Below, piece after piece: positions 26,395 to 35,536 of a stretch of DNA of 64,000 nt. Source of the stretch: Capnocytophaga haemolytica (GTDB lineage: Bacteria; Bacteroidota; Bacteroidia; Flavobacteriales; Flavobacteriaceae). The stretch's first letter is position 1. Each line of letters begins with the position of its first letter. The notes under the pieces are model-generated. The model had not been told where the DNA came from. It saw only the letters and a list, made by a program, of their open reading frames with translations, and did not search any database. Made by a program: the position numbers and the translations under genes. The stretch spans positions 907,001 to 971,000 of the forward strand of contig NZ_CP014227.1 of the NCBI RefSeq assembly GCF_001553545.1. The letters are read 5' to 3'.

Positions 26395-27717
26395 TTAAAA
26401 GCTAAAATGCTCCATTCCTATAAGTGATAGGAAGCCCACGGCAAAGCCTAAGAGTGCCATCCAAAGGATATTCTTAGCATACCAAAAAAAGCTAATGCGC
26501 TCCATACCCATAGCAGCAACCCCTGCTGCTGAACCGATGATCAGTAGGCTGCCCCCCGTACCTGCGGCGTATGCAATCTCGTGCCACAAAGGCGCGTCCA
26601 GTGGCTCTTGGAACATCCCTATACTGGCAGCCACCAGCGGCACATTATCAATCACCGCCGAGGCACACCCTAACAAGAAGACTACAAGATTTTCATTGGG
26701 GATAGCACTGTTGAGACTTTCAGCGAAGTGAAAGAGCACCCCAATACTCTCTAAGGCCGCCACTGCCAGCAGTATTCCTAAGAAGAAAAGAATACTTGAG
26801 AACTCAATCTTCGAAAGGGCTCTATGAGTGGAAAAAAGAACGCTCTCCTCGGTACTAAGCTCCTTTATAGGCTTCAATTTCTCAGAGATAAACCACATTA
26901 AAGCCAAGGCAAAGAGCATCCCCATATAAGGCGGAAGATGCACTGTGGATTTGAATATTGGTACACCAATGATCGATACAAAACCAACGAGCAATACAGG
27001 CAGACTGCTCTTATAGGCATTGCGCTCTTGCTGGGTACTCACTTCGATATTTCCACGGAAAGGAGGTAGAAACGAAGCAATGAGCATAGGCACCGCAAAA
27101 CATACCACCGAGGGGAGAAAAACGTATTCAATGAGCTTGGCAGCACTCACCTTATTGCCTATCCAAAGCATTGTAGTGGTAACATCTCCAATAGGCGACC
27201 ACGACCCACCCGCATTAGCTGCAATCACAATCAGCGAAGCATACCAATAGCGCTCAGCTTGTGAGGGAATAAGCTTGCGTACTATAGTAATCAAAATAAT
27301 AGTCGTAGTCAGATTGTCAATCAATGGAGAAAGAAAAAAGGCAATAAGCCCTATGATCCACAGAAGTTTTACTTTTTGTCGGGTCTTTATGGCCTGCTTA
27401 ATCAGTTCAAAACCACGATGCATATCAATGATTTCCACGATAGTCATCGCCCCGATGAGGAAGAATAAAATCTCAGCTATAGTCCCTAAGTGATGCAAGA
27501 GGGCTTGATCAATCACTGTGGGGTTATCCATAGGGTTCACCGCCACTAAGCCTTTCGCAGGTGATAGCGCTACCACAGTGAGGTTGAGGGTTTTCAAGAG
27601 TGTCCAACACACTACTGCCATCGCTAAGGCAGAGATAGTTTTATCAATGCGCACTTGATGTTCAATAGTAATAAATAGGTAACCGATAAAAAAGACAACA
27701 ATAATCCAAGTCTCCAT
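26395..27717 (-). CDS. nhaD: Sodium:proton antiporter NhaD family
   Basis: A 440-aa inner-membrane antiporter of the NhaD/ArsB-like ion transporter superfamily with about 12 helices. Motifs include the helix with conserved acidic residues (IAEILFFLIGAMTIVEIIDMHRGFELI), DNLTTTIILITIVRKL, ANAGGSWSPIGDVTTTMLWI, and a second inverted copy (SAVIDNVPLVAASIGMF; TGGSLLIIGSAAGVAAMGME). It expels Na+ in exchange for H+. It is convergent with modC and has its own promoter at 27749-27780. Confidence 0.93.
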   Translation of the reverse strand: METWIIVVFFIGYLFITIEHQVRIDKTISALAMAVVCWTLLKTLNLTVVALSPAKGLVAVNPMDNPTVIDQALLHHLGTIAEILFFLIGAMTIVEIIDMHRGFELIKQAIKTRQKVKLLWIIGLIAFFLSPLIDNLTTTIILITIVRKLIPSQAERYWYASLIVIAANAGGSWSPIGDVTTTMLWIGNKVSAAKLIEYVFLPSVVCFAVPMLIASFLPPFRGNIEVSTQQERNAYKSSLPVLLVGFVSIIGVPIFKSTVHLPPYMGMLFALALMWFISEKLKPIKELSTEESVLFSTHRALSKIEFSSILFFLGILLAVAALESIGVLFHFAESLNSAIPNENLVVFLLGCASAVIDNVPLVAASIGMFQEPLDAPLWHEIAYAAGTGGSLLIIGSAAGVAAMGMERISFFWYAKNILWMALLGFAVGFLSLIGMEHFSF

Positions 27718-27748
27718 ATTAAAATGTTTTTTTGTGAATGAATGGCGG

Positions 27749-27780
27749 CAAAGTTAGAAAATGTTTTTAAAATAACCAAA
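27749..27780 (-). promoter_or_regulatory. Promoter of nhaD
   Basis: On the minus strand: TAACTTTG at 27749-27756 and TTTG at 27777-27780, 20 bases apart; leader about 25-30 bases. Confidence 0.7.
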
Positions 27781-27877
27781 TATGAGTGAAATAAATAGTT
27801 AATTGAGAGAAAAAGTGTATCTTTGCCCCAATAAATTAAATGGGCAAATAAAAAGAAGATTCTATATGTAGCAACAT

Positions 27878-27908
27878 TTTGCCAATTGATGAATTTTACG
27901 TACTTTTG
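27878..27908 (+). promoter_or_regulatory. Promoter of the ccsA fusion gene
   Basis: TTTG at 27878-27881 and TACTTTTG at 27901-27908 with 19 bases between, 26 bases before the ATG. A second -7 like TATCTTTG lies at 27818-27825 but has poor spacing to any TTG. Confidence 0.7.
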
Positions 27909-27934
27909 CCGTTGGTTGCACTACAATCAATAGA

Positions 27935-30900
27935 ATGAATAAAATATTACATAGTTTTTGGGTGATACTTTCCTCGACAAAATTGATGGCATTGCTATTC
28001 GTAACATTCGGATTTGCAATGGGTTTGGGCACTTTTGTAGAGGATAGGTACGGTATTGCTACTGCGCGCATTTGGATTTACAACGCTTGGTGGTTTGAGC
28101 TATTGGTGTTGCTTTTTGTTGTAAATTTCATAGGAAATATCAAGCGTTATAGTCTGCAAAAGCGTGAGAATTGGGCGGTATTGGTGCTGCATCTCTCGTG
28201 GGTATTTATCATTCTCGGGGCTTTTGTAACGCGCTATGTGAGTGATGAGGGGCTGCTATCGCTGCGTGAGGGTGAAACTTCTGATACTTATATTTCTGAT
28301 AATACGTATATTACGGCTTTTGTTGACGGTAATTATAAGGGGAAAGATTTGCGTAAAGGGATGCAAAAACAAGTGCTTTTTTCTCCTTTTGCGAGGAATT
28401 ATTATCATTGGAAGTCAGATTTTAAGGGTAAGGAATACGACATTTCTTATGTAAAGTTTATTCACGGTGTGAAGAAGGACTTTGAAGAGGATGAAAAAGG
28501 CGATCGTTACCTCAAAATAGTTGTACCTGTAGGGGCTCAGCGGGAGGAGTATTACATAAAAGACGGAGGGGCTAAAATGATTGCTGGGGCACTTTTCACC
28601 TTTAACCAAGAGGTGCCTGGAGCGTTGCAAATCACTGAGCGCGATACACTTATTTATATTAATGCCCCTGTTGAGGGTAGCTATATAAAGATGCGTGATA
28701 TTGGTAAGATCCCTGAGGGTGCTACCTCTATATATGATTATATGACGCCTATCGCAGCCAATGCGCCTACTGAATTGTATCTTCGGGCGATGTATGCCTT
28801 TGGAAATGTGGAGTTTGTGGCTTCTGAAATCGTGCGTGGGCGTGAGGCAGTCCTTCCTTTGGAGCACAGTGAAATCACCAAGGATAGTGCAGATGGCATT
28901 GTGCTGCGCATTAGCAGTGGGGGAGAGGCAAAAGAGGTGACAGTGATGGGCAAAAAGGGTGAGGTAGGAATACCTACCACTGTGAGGGTGAATAACTTAG
29001 ATTTTCATCTGAGCTATGGTTCGCGCGAAGAGCAACTACCTTTTTCCGTGCGCTTGAACGATTTTATCGCTACTAAATACCCAGGCACCGAGCGCAGTTA
29101 TGCTTCCTATAAAAGTGAGGTGACTGTACTACCTAAGGAAGGGCAACCGTTTGATTACCCGATATATATGAATCATATCCTCAACTATAAAGGCTATCGA
29201 CTTTTTCAGGCGTCTTTCTCCCCTGATGAGAAAGGGACAGTACTTTCCGTCAATCACGATGTCTTGGGGACTACACTTACCTACATAGGATATATTTTAC
29301 TCTTTTTGAGTTTATTAGCTTTTATGTTTGTCGGTAAGTCACGTTTTAGAAAGCTCAGTGCTCAATTGCGAGAGTTACAACAAAAACGTATTGATAAAGT
29401 AGTAACTGTATTGCTGTTGCTCAGTGTAGGAATCGCCTCAGCACAACAGTATCCTTCTGAAAAACAGTTAGATTCAATATTAAAAGCCACTACGGTAAGC
29501 CGTGAACACGCGGCTAAATTTGGGGCACTGCTCATCCAAGACGAAGGGCGCATCAAGCCTGTAAATACATTTTCATCTGAATTACTACGAAAAGTAGGTA
29601 AGCGCGACACTTTCCGAGGGATGAATTCTGACCAGGTGCTACTCTCGATGCTACAAGCCTCTGCGATGTGGTATTACTTTGATATTATGTACGTTAAGAA
29701 GGATAATGACAGTCTTCATAATTATCTGGGAGTGAAGAAAGGTGTAAAGCGCATTCCTGCGATAAGCCTTTATAAAGCAGATGGGGGCTATAAATTAGCA
29801 CCTTTTTTAGAGAAAGTTTATGCTACTAACAATCCTAATCAGTTTGAAAAGGATATTAAGGAAGTCGACCAGCGATTGGGCTTACTCAATAGGGCACTCT
29901 ATGGTGAGATCTTCAAGATTTTTCCTGTGCCTGCAGACCCTAATCATCGGTGGATATCGCGTTTGGATTACGTAGAAAACCCTGAAATAGTGAAAGATAC
30001 TCTTTATGGGAAAGTGATTAGAGAGGCTATCCCCGTGTACTTATCATTAGTAAAAGAAGGTATCCGCACGGGTGATTATTCACAAGCAGATAACTTCCTT
30101 GAAGGGCTGAAACAGAATCAATTGCGTTACTCAAAGATGCTCATCCCCTCAGAGACAAAGATAAAAGCGGAGTTGTGGTACAACAAAATTAATGTATTTG
30201 AGCAACTTTTTCAAGCATATTTATATGTGAGTTTGCTACTTTTTACAGTCTTAGTATTAGCTGTTTTCTCATCTAAGAGGCTCTATAATAGACTGTTGAC
30301 TATTGGTAAAACACTTCTTTGGCTGTTCTTTATCGCTCATACGGCAGGGCTTATAGTGCGTTGGTACATTTCAGGGCACGCCCCTTTCAGCGATGCTTAT
30401 GAGAGTATGATCTATGTGGCGTGGTCTACGATGGGGGCAGGACTACTATTTGGTCGTCGTTCGTGGTGGGCATTGGCTTCTACCTCATTTGTGTCGTCGA
30501 TGTTACTAATGATTGCCCATTGGAATTGGCTCGACCCGTCTATAGGAACCCTCCAGCCAGTGCTCAACAGCTATTGGTTGATGCTCCACGTGGCAGTGAT
30601 TGTAGGCAGTTACGGTCCCTTTGCTTTGGGTGCTATCCTTGGAGCTTTGAGTATGCTATTGATGATTTTCACCACGATAAAGAATAGAGATAAAGTGCAC
30701 GTTGTACTTAAAGAACTGTTGATAGTAAATGAGTTATCACTTACTGTGGGGCTTGTGATGCTCACCATTGGTAACTTTCTCGGTGGGATGTGGGCAAATG
30801 AAAGTTGGGGGCGCTATTGGGGCTGGGACCCTAAAGAGACGTGGGCACTGGTGAGCATAATGGTCTATGCCTTAGTCATCCACCTGCGATTGGTGCCAGG

Positions 30901-31114
30901 GATGCGTGGTAAATGGCTTTTTAGCTTGATGAGCTTACTGGCATTTTTCAGCATATTGATGACTTATTTTGGTGTAAACTTTTATCTTTCAGGGATGCAC
31001 AGTTATGCTTCAGGTGAAAAGATTATTACACCAACATTTGTATACTACGCCGTAGGTGTTGTAATTTTACTCGCTGTTCTTTCCTATATAAGAAATAAAC
31101 GTTATGAAAACTAA
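27935..31114 (+). CDS. ccsA: Cytochrome c biogenesis protein, ResB-CcsA fusion
   Basis: A 1059-aa membrane protein joining both subunits of the system II heme exporter and cytochrome c synthase. The N-terminal 480 residues correspond to ResB/Ccs1: four helices at the start, a large periplasmic domain, and a helix at about 450. The C-terminal part from about residue 760 is CcsA: eight helices with the heme-handling motif WGRYWGWDPKETWALVSIMVYALVIH near residue 970 and periplasmic His residues. Such fusions are the usual form in Bacteroidetes. It overlaps the next gene by 11 bp. That coupling of heme maturation to a lipid/pigment gene set is unexpected and may just reflect compact packing. Confidence 0.93.
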   Translation: MNKILHSFWVILSSTKLMALLFVTFGFAMGLGTFVEDRYGIATARIWIYNAWWFELLVLLFVVNFIGNIKRYSLQKRENWAVLVLHLSWVFIILGAFVTRYVSDEGLLSLREGETSDTYISDNTYITAFVDGNYKGKDLRKGMQKQVLFSPFARNYYHWKSDFKGKEYDISYVKFIHGVKKDFEEDEKGDRYLKIVVPVGAQREEYYIKDGGAKMIAGALFTFNQEVPGALQITERDTLIYINAPVEGSYIKMRDIGKIPEGATSIYDYMTPIAANAPTELYLRAMYAFGNVEFVASEIVRGREAVLPLEHSEITKDSADGIVLRISSGGEAKEVTVMGKKGEVGIPTTVRVNNLDFHLSYGSREEQLPFSVRLNDFIATKYPGTERSYASYKSEVTVLPKEGQPFDYPIYMNHILNYKGYRLFQASFSPDEKGTVLSVNHDVLGTTLTYIGYILLFLSLLAFMFVGKSRFRKLSAQLRELQQKRIDKVVTVLLLLSVGIASAQQYPSEKQLDSILKATTVSREHAAKFGALLIQDEGRIKPVNTFSSELLRKVGKRDTFRGMNSDQVLLSMLQASAMWYYFDIMYVKKDNDSLHNYLGVKKGVKRIPAISLYKADGGYKLAPFLEKVYATNNPNQFEKDIKEVDQRLGLLNRALYGEIFKIFPVPADPNHRWISRLDYVENPEIVKDTLYGKVIREAIPVYLSLVKEGIRTGDYSQADNFLEGLKQNQLRYSKMLIPSETKIKAELWYNKINVFEQLFQAYLYVSLLLFTVLVLAVFSSKRLYNRLLTIGKTLLWLFFIAHTAGLIVRWYISGHAPFSDAYESMIYVAWSTMGAGLLFGRRSWWALASTSFVSSMLLMIAHWNWLDPSIGTLQPVLNSYWLMLHVAVIVGSYGPFALGAILGALSMLLMIFTTIKNRDKVHVVLKELLIVNELSLTVGLVMLTIGNFLGGMWANESWGRYWGWDPKETWALVSIMVYALVIHLRLVPGMRGKWLFSLMSLLAFFSILMTYFGVNFYLSGMHSYASGEKIITPTFVYYAVGVVILLAVLSYIRNKRYEN

Positions 31115-32072
31115 CACATATATCAACGGAGCGTGCTGCATATCGACACAAGACACTTTCAAGGCAACAGAATTGTTGTCAATAAAGTCTATCGTTTCTG
31201 GTGAAGTGCTTAACGCTATCGACCCACCTTATAAAGAATATATTCCTCCGACGATGATCCGCAGGATGGCTAAGGGTGTGAAAATGGGAGTAGTAGCCAC
31301 TACTGAGGCACTCAAAGAGGCTGGTAATCCTCCCTTGGATGCTATCCTCGTAGGCACAGGGATAGGCTGCTTGCAAGACTCAGAGAAGTTTCTCAAAGCA
31401 CTCCTCGACAACAATGAACAACACCTTACACCAACGGCATTTATCCAATCCACTCACAATACGGTAGCGGGACAGATAGCCTTGCAACTACAATGTAAAG
31501 GGCTCAATTTCACTTATGTAAATGGAGCAGTTTCCTTTGAGTCCGCCTTGTTAGATGCCAAGATGCAGATGGAACTCGGCGAGCTCTCCACGGCACTCGT
31601 AGGGGGGGTAGATGAGCACAGTCCACACACTTTATATTTGTATGACTTGATAGGACTACCCTTGAAGTCAGAGGGGGCTGGCTTCTTTGTTCTCTCTGAT
31701 AAACAGACGGATAACACTTATGCAACGCTGGTAGATGTTACCCTTAGAAACGTAGTAGAGCCTGATGAATGGCAAAATTTTGTAGACGATTTTTTACAAC
31801 GAAACAGTTGTTCTTATTCTGATATTGACTTGGTGTTAACAGGAGAAGACTGTAAGCGTAATTACCAGAAGCCTACAATTGCTTATAAAAGTCTCTGTGG
31901 GGAGTACTATACAGCGTCTGCTTTTGGTTTGTGGCTGACGTGTACCTTTCTTAAACACCAGCATATTCCCGCTACATTAGTTGCGGGAAAACCACCTAAA
32001 AGTCTGAAAAACATTCTATTAGTCAATTCCTTTATGGGAAAAGACTACAGCCTAACCCTTATAAGAAGATGA
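31104..32072 (+). CDS. Ketosynthase chain-length-factor-like protein (no catalytic Cys)
   Basis: A 322-aa thiolase-fold protein related to beta-ketoacyl-ACP synthases of flexirubin/aryl-polyene loci. Conserved KS surroundings are visible (MIRRMAKGVKMGVVATTEALKEAG, ILVGTGIGCLQDSEKFL, QSTHNTVAGQIALQL). The position where a KS has its nucleophilic Cys reads TYVNGAVSFESALLDA, so the Cys is replaced by Ala, and the usual HGTGT motif is missing. It is therefore probably a chain-length factor working as a heterodimer with an active KS, such as the one at 61714 or elsewhere. Next gene overlaps by 4 bp. Confidence 0.8.
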   Translation: MKTNTYINGACCISTQDTFKATELLSIKSIVSGEVLNAIDPPYKEYIPPTMIRRMAKGVKMGVVATTEALKEAGNPPLDAILVGTGIGCLQDSEKFLKALLDNNEQHLTPTAFIQSTHNTVAGQIALQLQCKGLNFTYVNGAVSFESALLDAKMQMELGELSTALVGGVDEHSPHTLYLYDLIGLPLKSEGAGFFVLSDKQTDNTYATLVDVTLRNVVEPDEWQNFVDDFLQRNSCSYSDIDLVLTGEDCKRNYQKPTIAYKSLCGEYYTASAFGLWLTCTFLKHQHIPATLVAGKPPKSLKNILLVNSFMGKDYSLTLIRR

Positions 32073-32803
32073 GCAAACACTTTTATATTACCTTGCTGTG
32101 TATTCTAACCATTGGTATTACCCTGTTGGTAGGAGCTCCTTTTTGGGTGTACATCATTATTGTAGTCGTTTATTTAGGACTACTATCGTGGGGTGTGTTT
32201 GATATTCGTCTATCTTACTTTGTACCAACAATTTACCACCTTGAAGGGCGTCCTAAGCGTACTGTAGCACTTACCTTTGATGACGGACCTTCTGAATTGA
32301 CACCACTATTCCTTGATACGCTTAAAAAATACAACACAAAAGCTGTATTTTTCTGTATTGGGGCGCAGATAGAAAAGTATCCAGATGTTGTAAAACGCAT
32401 TATTGCTGAAGGACATCTAATCGGTAATCACACCTATTCACACAAGGCAAAAAACACTCATACCAGTACCCAAACGATGATAAAAGAACTTGAGCAAACC
32501 GATATAGCACTAAAAAAATTAGGTATCACTACTGCACTATTCCGACCGCCTTATGGCATCACGAATCCACAGATAGCAAGTGCTGCTAAGCGTCTTAAAA
32601 AGAAGGTGATAGGTTGGGATATTCGTTCGCTCGACACAATGATCACTAATGAGGATAGGTTGCTGAAGCGCATCACACGCAAGCTCACTAATGGCAATAT
32701 CATACTGATGCACGACCGCTTAGAGCAGAGTTTGCACGTTTTGGAACGCTTATTGCAGTACCTCTCACAAAATCAGTATACAACAACAAACAAGATCGTA
32801 TGA
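32069..32803 (+). CDS. Polysaccharide deacetylase family protein
   Basis: A 244-aa NodB-type deacetylase, membrane-anchored by two N-terminal helices (residues 5-50). Motif 1 TFDDGPSELTPLFLDTLK carries the catalytic base and a metal Asp. Motif 2 HLIGNHTYSHKAK has the metal His pair, motif 3 FRPPYGITN is typical, and motif 5 IILMHD ends the domain. Family members remove N- or O-acetyl groups from glycans. In flexirubin-type clusters a deacetylase of this family is a regular member, with unclear substrate. It overlaps both neighbours by 4 bp. Confidence 0.9.
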   Translation: MSKHFYITLLCILTIGITLLVGAPFWVYIIIVVVYLGLLSWGVFDIRLSYFVPTIYHLEGRPKRTVALTFDDGPSELTPLFLDTLKKYNTKAVFFCIGAQIEKYPDVVKRIIAEGHLIGNHTYSHKAKNTHTSTQTMIKELEQTDIALKKLGITTALFRPPYGITNPQIASAAKRLKKKVIGWDIRSLDTMITNEDRLLKRITRKLTNGNIILMHDRLEQSLHVLERLLQYLSQNQYTTTNKIV

Positions 32804-33414
32804 AACACCTTATTTTAATATGTACACTGCTCATTAGCAGTATAGTAGCATCACAGACACTTTCAAGTGCAGAGGCTTCAGAGTTTAAAAAGAAAGTAGT
32901 TGCTAAAAATAAAAGTATACAGACAATGCAGGCTACTTTCCAGCAAAAGAAGCACTTAGACTTTATGAGCAAGGATATTGAGACCTTTGGGGAGATGGCT
33001 TTCTCTAAGCCTGATCGCCTCAATTGGCAGTACAATAAGCCTTACAAATACCGTGTGGTTTTCAATAAAGATCATATCACCATCAACGATGAGGGCAACG
33101 TCTCACAATTGAAGGCAGATAACAAAGTCTTTAAGAGGATTAACAATCTTATTGTCAGTTCAGTAAGTGGTGATATATTCAGTGGAAAAGAGTTTGCTAT
33201 AACACTTTCAAAAGCAGGAAATAAAGTCCTTGCAAGGCTTATTCCTAAGGATAAAACACTATTGAAATATATGAGTGAGATACATCTTTACCTTGCTTCA
33301 GACTATACGGTTGATACTGTAAAACTCATTGAGCCTTCAAAAGACTACACTGAGATTATTTTTACAAACAAGAAGCTCAATACACCGATAAATGACAACA
33401 TTTTTAAGATGTAA
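32800..33414 (+). CDS. LolA-like outer-membrane lipoprotein carrier
   Basis: A 204-aa periplasmic protein with a signal peptide (MKHLILICTLLISSIVAS). LolA features: IQTMQATFQQKKHLDFMSKDIETFGEMAFSKPDRLNWQYNKPYKYRVVFNKDHITI, the half-barrel that shelters lipids. LolA family proteins inside flexirubin/aryl-polyene clusters are thought to carry the polyene or its lipid across the periplasm rather than lipoproteins. That is the likely role here because of the neighbours. It overlaps the deacetylase gene by 4 bp, and the lipoprotein gene starts 4 bp after it. Confidence 0.88.
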   Translation: MKHLILICTLLISSIVASQTLSSAEASEFKKKVVAKNKSIQTMQATFQQKKHLDFMSKDIETFGEMAFSKPDRLNWQYNKPYKYRVVFNKDHITINDEGNVSQLKADNKVFKRINNLIVSSVSGDIFSGKEFAITLSKAGNKVLARLIPKDKTLLKYMSEIHLYLASDYTVDTVKLIEPSKDYTEIIFTNKKLNTPINDNIFKM

Positions 33415-33418
33415 AGCA

Positions 33419-34036
33419 ATGAAGAAAATCCTTCTATATACTACATTTATGTTGCTCGTAAGCTGTGGTACGATTTATGAGCTTCCTCAGACTTATACCC
33501 TTGTAAGCGAAAATATTCAAACTGTTGATAATCCACAGTTTAGAGTAGGGGAGGAGTACCTCTACCGCGCTTCTATAAAAGCCTACGGACACCAATTCGG
33601 GGGCTTATTAGTAATAAAAATCGCAGGGGAGCACAGCTGGCGCACCGCCCTCACTACCGATTTTGGCAATACATTGCTCGACCTCTCTTTAGAGGATAAC
33701 AAACGAAAAATCAACTCTATACAAGAAGCACTCAATCATAAGATTGTGGTCAAGACACTCTTTAATGACTTTGAAAGTCTACTTACTCCTTCTTTTACGG
33801 TATTGAAGGCTTACAACAATGAAGGGGTACAGGCGTGGCAATGCAATGACGGCAAAAATGTTGTCTACATTTTTAAAGATGACAACAAAAACACCTTCAC
33901 ACAGCTCAATCTCCATAGAGAGAAACCCTATACTACCTTCATTTACAGTCCTTTTGATGGTGACGCAAAGCATAAAACTATAACTGTAGATCACCACACA
34001 TTGGACATTCAAATTACACTTAACCCCTTACAATAA
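33419..34036 (+). CDS. LolB-like lipoprotein of the pigment/lipid cluster
   Basis: 205 aa from the ATG at 33419. A start 27 bp upstream would overlap lolA and spoil the signal. MKKILLYTTFMLLVSCGTIY is a lipoprotein signal with Cys at residue 16. The body (FRVGEEYLYRASIKAYGHQFGGLLVIKIAGEHSWRTALTTDFGNTLLDLSL) has the beta pattern seen in LolB and DUF3261-type proteins, which accept cargo from LolA at the outer membrane. The assignment is by pattern and neighbourhood only. The stop overlaps the dehydratase start by 1 bp. Confidence 0.7.
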   Translation: MKKILLYTTFMLLVSCGTIYELPQTYTLVSENIQTVDNPQFRVGEEYLYRASIKAYGHQFGGLLVIKIAGEHSWRTALTTDFGNTLLDLSLEDNKRKINSIQEALNHKIVVKTLFNDFESLLTPSFTVLKAYNNEGVQAWQCNDGKNVVYIFKDDNKNTFTQLNLHREKPYTTFIYSPFDGDAKHKTITVDHHTLDIQITLNPLQ

Positions 34037-34407
34037 TGAATATGTTAGACGATTTTTACACACTTAATAGTTTACAACCAACCACTGAGAATGACTACAT
34101 CTGTGAGCTCACACTCAATGCTGCACACCCTATTTTTAAAGGACATTTTCCTGACAAACCCATCACTCCAGGGGTGTGTATGTTACAGATTATTAAGAAC
34201 ATAGTTGAAAGTATTACCGCTCACAAACTCTTTCTTTACAAAACCGTTAATGTGAAGTTTATGGCACTAATCAACCCTTACGAGAACCCAGAGTTGACCC
34301 TCACACTGAGCATTTTGCCTTACGCCGATGGCTATCAGGTGAAAAGTACAACTTCCTTTGGTGATACAGTGGCATTGAAGCTCACTAATTACTATAATAA
34401 GGTATAA
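34036..34407 (+). CDS. Hot-dog 3-hydroxyacyl-ACP dehydratase (FabZ-like)
   Basis: A 123-aa single hot-dog domain. IFKGHFPDKPITPGVCMLQIIKNI matches the FabZ active-site helix, including the catalytic His in GHFP. The Glu normally four residues after the PGV turn is replaced by Gln (CMLQ). KTVNVKFMALINPYENPELTLTLSI is the following strand pair. It presumably dehydrates the growing polyene. Last gene of the overlapping set 31104-34407. No ACP, AMP-ligase or ketoreductase is adjacent, so the cluster is only partial here. Confidence 0.82.
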   Translation: MNMLDDFYTLNSLQPTTENDYICELTLNAAHPIFKGHFPDKPITPGVCMLQIIKNIVESITAHKLFLYKTVNVKFMALINPYENPELTLTLSILPYADGYQVKSTTSFGDTVALKLTNYYNKV

Positions 34408-34450
34408 TCGCTTGTGATACAAGTCAATAAATAAAAAAAACGCTTATTAC

Positions 34451-34481
34451 TTGTGATTTCCAACAAAATTACCTACCTTTG
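34451..34481 (+). promoter_or_regulatory. Promoter of manA
   Basis: TTG at 34451-34453 and TACCTTTG at 34474-34481, 20 bases apart; the ATG at 34541 gives a leader of about 55 bases. Confidence 0.7.
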
Positions 34482-34540
34482 CCCCGAAATAATAACAGCC
34501 TCATACCCAACGGAAAAGGGATGAGCCAAAACTACAAAAA

Positions 34541-35503
34541 ATGTATCCATTAAAGTTTCAACCTATTTTAAAAGAGCGTATTTGGGGCGGTACCAAGCTC
34601 AAAACACTGTTTAACAAACCTATTACAACTGATATTACTGGTGAAAGTTGGGAAGTTTCTGCTGTAAAAGGCGACATTTCTGTTGTCGCTAACGGCAAAT
34701 TTACAGGGCAATCTCTCCAAGAATTGATCGAGCAATACCCTAATGAACTCCTCGGAAAGCACGTCCACAAGGCTTTTGGAACTGACTTTCCCATTTTGAT
34801 TAAGTTTATTGACGCACGTGAGGATTTATCCATTCAGGTGCACCCTAATGATGAGCTTGCTAAAAAACGACATAACTCATTTGGGAAGACTGAAATGTGG
34901 TATGTACTACAAGCAGATCCTGATGCACACCTCATTGTAGGCTTCAATAAAGAGGTAACTAAAGCACAATATCAAGAGGCTCTCAATAGTGGGAAACTCA
35001 CAGAACTGCTTAATTATGAGGAGGTAAAAGCAGGTGATACTTTCTTTATCAAGACGGGAACTATCCACGCCATTGGCAAAGGTATTATCATTGCTGAAAT
35101 ACAACAAACGAGCGACATTACCTACCGTGTATACGACTTCAATCGCCGCGATAAGAATGGTAATCTGCGCGAATTGCATACTGAACTCGCTCTCGATGCC
35201 ATCGACTACACTTATAGAAATGATTACAAAGTGAGGTACACCGACAACGAAGACGTAACGAATCCACTCGTCCATTGTCCCTATTTCATCACTGATTATC
35301 TACCGCTCACGAAGGATTTTAGCAAAGACCTCTCCGCTGATGATTCTTTCCATATCTATATGTGTGTCAAGGGCGAAGGAACTATTTCTGACGGTGAGGT
35401 AGCTTTGCCTATCCGCCAAGGAGAGACAGTTCTCTTTCCTGCTTCTTGCAACAAATTAGTGGTAAAAACCAAAGGAATTGATCTCTTAGAAGTAAGAATA
35501 TAA
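34541..35503 (+). CDS. manA: Mannose-6-phosphate isomerase, class I
   Basis: Zinc enzyme interconverting mannose-6-phosphate and fructose-6-phosphate, feeding GDP-mannose and glycan synthesis. The 320-aa protein has the opening MYPLKFQPILKERIWGGTKLKTLF and the zinc ligands in LSIQVHPNDELA and KTEMWYVLQA. The FIKTGTIHAIGKGIIIAEIQQTSDITYRVYDFNR stretch with the active-site His and Arg is present, as is a C-terminal cupin half. The short bacterial type is complete. It is monocistronic by appearance. Confidence 0.95.
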   Translation: MYPLKFQPILKERIWGGTKLKTLFNKPITTDITGESWEVSAVKGDISVVANGKFTGQSLQELIEQYPNELLGKHVHKAFGTDFPILIKFIDAREDLSIQVHPNDELAKKRHNSFGKTEMWYVLQADPDAHLIVGFNKEVTKAQYQEALNSGKLTELLNYEEVKAGDTFFIKTGTIHAIGKGIIIAEIQQTSDITYRVYDFNRRDKNGNLRELHTELALDAIDYTYRNDYKVRYTDNEDVTNPLVHCPYFITDYLPLTKDFSKDLSADDSFHIYMCVKGEGTISDGEVALPIRQGETVLFPASCNKLVVKTKGIDLLEVRI

Positions 35504-35536
35504 TACAACAAGAAACAACACTATAATACAACAAAT

